A program made the translations under genes and the position numbers. From assembly GCA_041485845.1 (NCBI GenBank), contig JBGPKH010000412.1:1-8032 (forward strand): a stretch of DNA of 8,032 nt. The letters run 5' to 3'. The stretch is from OMOG01 sp041485845. Its GTDB lineage: Bacteria > Acidobacteriota > Terriglobia > Bryobacterales > Bryobacteraceae. Within the stretch, counting starts at the first letter, position 1; every line of letters starts with the position of its first letter. The notes beneath the pieces were generated by a model that had not been told where the DNA came from, made no database searches, and saw only the letters and a list, made by a program, of their open reading frames with translations. This document shows positions 5,548 to 8,032 of the stretch, one piece after another.

Positions 5548-6924
5548 TCATACGGCTCCGACAATCAACTCCCACGCACGGCCGACATGCGCCGCGGTCG
5601 TCGCGCGATTCCCCACGGCCAGATGCAGCGTGAAACGGCCGTTGAGCACGGTGCCCGAGATGAAGACCTCGCCGGTGGCATTCACACGTTCGAGAATCGC
5701 GCGGTTCTGGTCGTCGGCGCCCTTATAGCGGAAACAGACCACCGAAAACGGCACCGGAGCTACGCGCTCGAAGCGCGGGTGGGCATCTACTTTGCACGCG
5801 AACTCCTGGGCCAGGCGCACGTGCTCGCGGATGCTGTCGGCGAGCCCTTCCCGTCCGAACGAGCGCAGCACGAACCACAGCTTCAGGGCGCGGAAGCGGC
5901 GGCCGAGGGGGATGCCGTATTCCATGAGGTTCACCGCGCGCGGATTGTCGGCGCTCTGGAGATACTCGGGGATCAGCGAGAAGGCGCGGCGCAGTACTTC
6001 GGGACGACTCGTATAGAAGACACTGCAATCCATGGGGGTCATGAGCCACTTGTGGGGATTGGTGACGAACGAGTCGGCGCGCTCGCAGCCGTTGAAGGCC
6101 GGGCGTAGTTCGGGGACGAGCGCGGCCGAGCCGGCGTAGGCCGCATCCACGTGCAGCCAGAGCTTGTGACGCTCGCAGATCTCGGCGATCGCCGGCACCG
6201 GGTCGATGCTGGTGGTGGAAGTGGTGCCGACGGTGGCGGTGACGCAGCAGGGGCGCAGGCCGGCGGCGAGGTCGCGCTCGATCAGTTCGCGCAGGGCGTC
6301 GGGCCGCATGCGGAATTCGCGATCCACCGGAACCTTGCGCACGTGGTTCTGGCCGATGCCCACGGCGATCGCGCCCTTCTCAATCGAGGAGTGCGATTGC
6401 TCGGAGGTGTAGACCACCAGGCCGGGCGCGGCGCCGCGGGTGCGGGAGTCCGGGTCGGCCGCCTCGCGCGCGGCGGCGATAGCGTGCATGCTGCTGGTGG
6501 ACGCGGTGTCGTAGATGAGGCCGAACCAATCGTCGGGCAGACCGCTCCACTGACGCAGCCAGCGCAGCGTCACCTGCTCGAGCTCGGTGACGGCGGGCGC
6601 GGTCTTCCACAGCATGCCGTTGCCGTTCAGCGCGGCGGTCAGCAGCTCGCCCAGGATTCCCTCGGGCGGCGCGGAGTTGGCGAAGTAGGCCATGAAGCCA
6701 GGGTGGTTCCACTGTGTCATGGCGGGCACGATCAGGCGTTCGAAATCCGCCACGATTGCGTCCATGGATTCGCCGCGCTCGGGGCCGGTGGAGGGCAGGG
6801 CGTCGGTGAGCTCGCCGGGCTGGACGCGTGGGACCACGGGGTAACGGTCGGCGTGATCGAGGAAGCCAGCGATCCAGTCGATCGCCTGGTAGCCGTGACG
6901 ACGGAATTCTTCGGAGGTCATCAT
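5548..6924 (-). CDS. PLP-dependent group II decarboxylase, aromatic-L-amino-acid decarboxylase family
   Basis: 458 residues from ATG 6922-6924, a normal length for this fold-type I family. Members remove CO2 from tryptophan, phenylalanine, tyrosine, DOPA or related amino acids to give amines, in the cytosol. Landmarks: E-E-F-R-R-H-G-Y-Q-A-I-D-W-I (5-18); W-N-H-P-G-F-M-A-Y-F (72-81); the cofactor-stacking His178 in S-E-Q-S-H-S-S; T-A-T-V-G-T-T (229-235); Asp260 in H-V-D-A-A-Y-A-G-S-A, which bonds the pyridine nitrogen; and Lys292 in N-P-H-K-W-L, which forms the Schiff base. L-G-R-R-F-R-A-L-K-L-W (340-350) is also typical. GTG 6948 would add 8 residues; ATG is chosen because the family normally begins near M-T-x-E-E-F, though neither start has a clear ribosome binding site. 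Substrate cannot be fixed from sequence. It stands alone on the minus strand, divergent from the PEBP gene. Confidence 0.92.
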   Translation of the reverse strand: MMTSEEFRRHGYQAIDWIAGFLDHADRYPVVPRVQPGELTDALPSTGPERGESMDAIVADFERLIVPAMTQWNHPGFMAYFANSAPPEGILGELLTAALNGNGMLWKTAPAVTELEQVTLRWLRQWSGLPDDWFGLIYDTASTSSMHAIAAAREAADPDSRTRGAAPGLVVYTSEQSHSSIEKGAIAVGIGQNHVRKVPVDREFRMRPDALRELIERDLAAGLRPCCVTATVGTTSTTSIDPVPAIAEICERHKLWLHVDAAYAGSAALVPELRPAFNGCERADSFVTNPHKWLMTPMDCSVFYTSRPEVLRRAFSLIPEYLQSADNPRAVNLMEYGIPLGRRFRALKLWFVLRSFGREGLADSIREHVRLAQEFACKVDAHPRFERVAPVPFSVVCFRYKGADDQNRAILERVNATGEVFISGTVLNGRFTLHLAVGNRATTAAHVGRAWELIVGAV

Positions 6925-7002
6925 GTGCGTGTACGGACAGGTTAACACCTGGAGAACGGAGCGGCCCGCGCTGCGCTACGATCAAAACGGCGGATCGCGA
7001 TT
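6925..7002. promoter_or_regulatory. Divergent intergenic region between the decarboxylase and PEBP genes
   Basis: These 78 bases must hold the start signals for both outward genes. I see no convincing -35/-10 pair on either strand and no strong inverted repeat. A G/C-rich centre (about 6957-6975) is flanked by A/T-richer patches (TTAACA at 6942-6947 and ATCAAAA at 6981-6987). Assignment as a promoter region rests on gene orientation alone. Confidence 0.4.
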
Positions 7003-7458
7003 ATGGCATTCCAACTTTTTTCCAGCGCATTTTCCGAAGGCGGATGCATACCGGAACTGCACTCGTGCCAGGGCGCGGACCTGTCTCCTTCGCTGGAGTG
7101 GAGCGGCGGACCGGCCGAGACGCGCAGCTTCGCACTGATCGTGGAAGACCCGGACGCCCCGGCTGGCACGTGGTGTCATTGGCTGCTCTACGATCTCGCG
7201 GCCAAGGTCCAGGGTCTGGCGCAGGGGTATAAGCACGGCACACTCGGCGTCAGCGGCATGAACGATTTCGGGAAGCCGGGATACGGCGGCCCCTGCCCGC
7301 CCAGAGGCGGACCGCATCGATATTTCTTCAAACTGTACGCTCTCGACGTACACACGCTGGGCCTTCCGGCGGGCGTGAAGCGCGCCGAGCTGCAGAAGGC
7401 CATCCAGGGCCACGTTCTGGCGGAAGCGCAGTACATGGGACGGTTCGAGCGGAGATGA
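7003..7458 (+). CDS. YbhB/YbcL-type phosphatidylethanolamine-binding (Raf kinase inhibitor-like) protein
   Basis: 151 residues, the usual size of bacterial PEBP proteins. The family has a conserved anion-binding pocket; bacterial members have no settled biochemical role. Pocket motifs are intact: I-V-E-D-P-D-A-P (46-53), G-T-W-C-H-W (55-60) with His59, M-N-D-F-G-K-P-G-Y-G-G-P-C-P-P (86-100), and P-H-R-Y-F-F-K-L-Y-A-L-D (104-115). There is no signal peptide, so it is probably cytosolic like E. coli YbhB. ATG 7003 has only a weak GGA about 8 bases upstream. The last codons overlap the next gene in an ATGA arrangement, showing the two are co-translated. Nothing in the sequence explains why a PEBP protein sits with a sigma-like gene. 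Confidence 0.92.
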   Translation: MAFQLFSSAFSEGGCIPELHSCQGADLSPSLEWSGGPAETRSFALIVEDPDAPAGTWCHWLLYDLAAKVQGLAQGYKHGTLGVSGMNDFGKPGYGGPCPPRGGPHRYFFKLYALDVHTLGLPAGVKRAELQKAIQGHVLAEAQYMGRFERR

Positions 7459-8032
7459 TTTATACCTGTTACGAAATGGTTCGGGACTGCCGCGCCAACC
7501 AGCCCGAAGGATGGTCGTATTATGTCGCGAGCTACGTTCCGGTGATCCGCAAACTGCTGGCGCACTACGGGGCCGGCGATCCGGCAGCGCTGGAACGCGT
7601 GCTGTTGGCGAGCCGCGACCCCGAGTCGAGCCTGTTCCGATCCCTGGAGCCCGCGCCGGAGCGATGGTTTGTGGCGGAGTTGCGGCAAAAGGCGCTGGCG
7701 GAACTGAAGGCGCCGGCTCCGGAGATCGAGATCGATCTGGAAACTGTGGCCGGCGCACTGCAACCGCTGACGATGCTCGAAAAGCAGGCGGCGTGGATCG
7801 AGACCATGGGTTACTCCGCTGCCGAGACCGGCCCCATGCTGCGCGTGGCGCCGGAGACAGTGGAGAAGGTCCGCAACCGGGCCGCGGAGCTGCTGCGCGG
7901 AAAGGTAGACGCATGGCGGCGCAGCCTGCTGGAGGACAACGGCGCGGCGTTGGGCCGCACCGCAGCCGCGGCGGGCGGAGGCGAGTGTCTTGCGGCTAAG
8001 ACCTTCCTCGATATCCTGGATGGCCGCATGAC
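7455..8032 (+). CDS. Sigma-factor-like regulatory protein (partial, runs off the window)
   Basis: 192 complete codons without a stop to the window end. The ATG at 7455 overlaps the PEBP stop (ATGA), with GGAG directly before it, so it is translationally coupled. The N-terminal part (Y-E-M-V-R-D-C-R-A ... G-W-S-Y-Y-V ... Y-V-P-V-I-R-K-L-L) resembles the region 2 helices of ECF sigma factors. Residues about 102-148 (L-Q-P-L-T-M-L-E-K-Q, G-Y-S-A-A-E-T, L-R-V-A-P-E-T-V-E-K-V-R-N-R-A) fit sigma region 4, a helix-turn-helix. The following stretch (S-L-L-E-D-N ... E-C-L-A-A-K-T-F-L-D-I-L-D-G) lies beyond a normal ECF factor and looks like the start of another domain, perhaps an anti-sigma-type zinc finger outside the window. 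The order of helices is seen; the sigma assignment is inference, and it may be a degenerate sigma-like regulator rather than a working factor. Confidence 0.6.
   Translation, partial: MIYTCYEMVRDCRANQPEGWSYYVASYVPVIRKLLAHYGAGDPAALERVLLASRDPESSLFRSLEPAPERWFVAELRQKALAELKAPAPEIEIDLETVAGALQPLTMLEKQAAWIETMGYSAAETGPMLRVAPETVEKVRNRAAELLRGKVDAWRRSLLEDNGAALGRTAAAAGGGECLAAKTFLDILDGRM

Noticed and set aside
6151..6945. 264-codon plus-strand frame opposite the decarboxylase
   Set aside because: Gly/Ala/Val/His-rich antisense shadow; the minus strand carries a clear PLP enzyme with all motifs.
6982..7914. 310-codon minus-strand frame opposite the PEBP and sigma-like genes
   Set aside because: Arg/Pro/Ser-rich with no family features, while the plus strand has a motif-complete PEBP protein and a coupled downstream gene.
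1..8032. CRISPR arrays, tRNA or rRNA genes, insertion sequences
   Set aside because: Read through for regular direct repeats, cloverleaf-like stretches and transposase motifs; none seen.

Overview
The window is a GC-rich bacterial chromosomal segment (about 60-65% G+C by eye, less between about 1300 and 2600). It has close gene spacing, overlapping start/stop codons and housekeeping-type metabolic genes mixed with small accessory genes. Gene content and protein style (KDG-type kinase ending G-G-S-A-R-I-Q-R, a bacterial group II decarboxylase, a sigma-like protein in the last kilobase) remind me of Acidobacteriota of the Solibacter/Bryobacter type. That placement is inference from general resemblance; there is no rRNA or marker gene here to prove it.

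Layout. 1-1225: the 3' end of an unidentified gene, then an intact PfkB-family sugar kinase, probably a 2-keto-3-deoxygluconate kinase. 1228-2565: a decayed accessory patch. It holds the N-terminal part of a NACHT-type P-loop NTPase with no proper start and a premature stop. Convergent to it is a gene for an NlpC/P60-like cysteine peptidase, cut by one in-frame TAA between its catalytic cysteine and histidine. 2728-4448: a cyclopropane-fatty-acyl-phospholipid synthase family methyltransferase overlapping an SRPBCC ligand-binding protein, apparently a lipid-related operon. 4451-5477: four small same-strand genes: a coiled-coil protein, a Cys/His-rich putative zinc protein, and a HicA toxin/HicB antitoxin pair. 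5548-6924 (minus): a PLP-dependent aromatic-amino-acid decarboxylase family enzyme. 7003-8032: a YbhB/PEBP protein whose stop overlaps the start of a sigma-factor-like protein that runs off the window.

How the genes work together. The kinase belongs to uronate/sugar-acid catabolism. The methyltransferase and SRPBCC protein are translationally coupled and probably act on the same lipid substrate. HicAB is a self-contained toxin-antitoxin unit. The NACHT remnant and the broken peptidase look like leftovers of horizontally acquired conflict or defence genes inserted right after the kinase stop codon. No tRNA, rRNA, CRISPR array, intact transposase or integrase is visible. The best candidates for something undescribed are the interrupted peptidase with its Tyr/Trp-rich C-terminal domain and the small zinc-type protein packed against hicAB.
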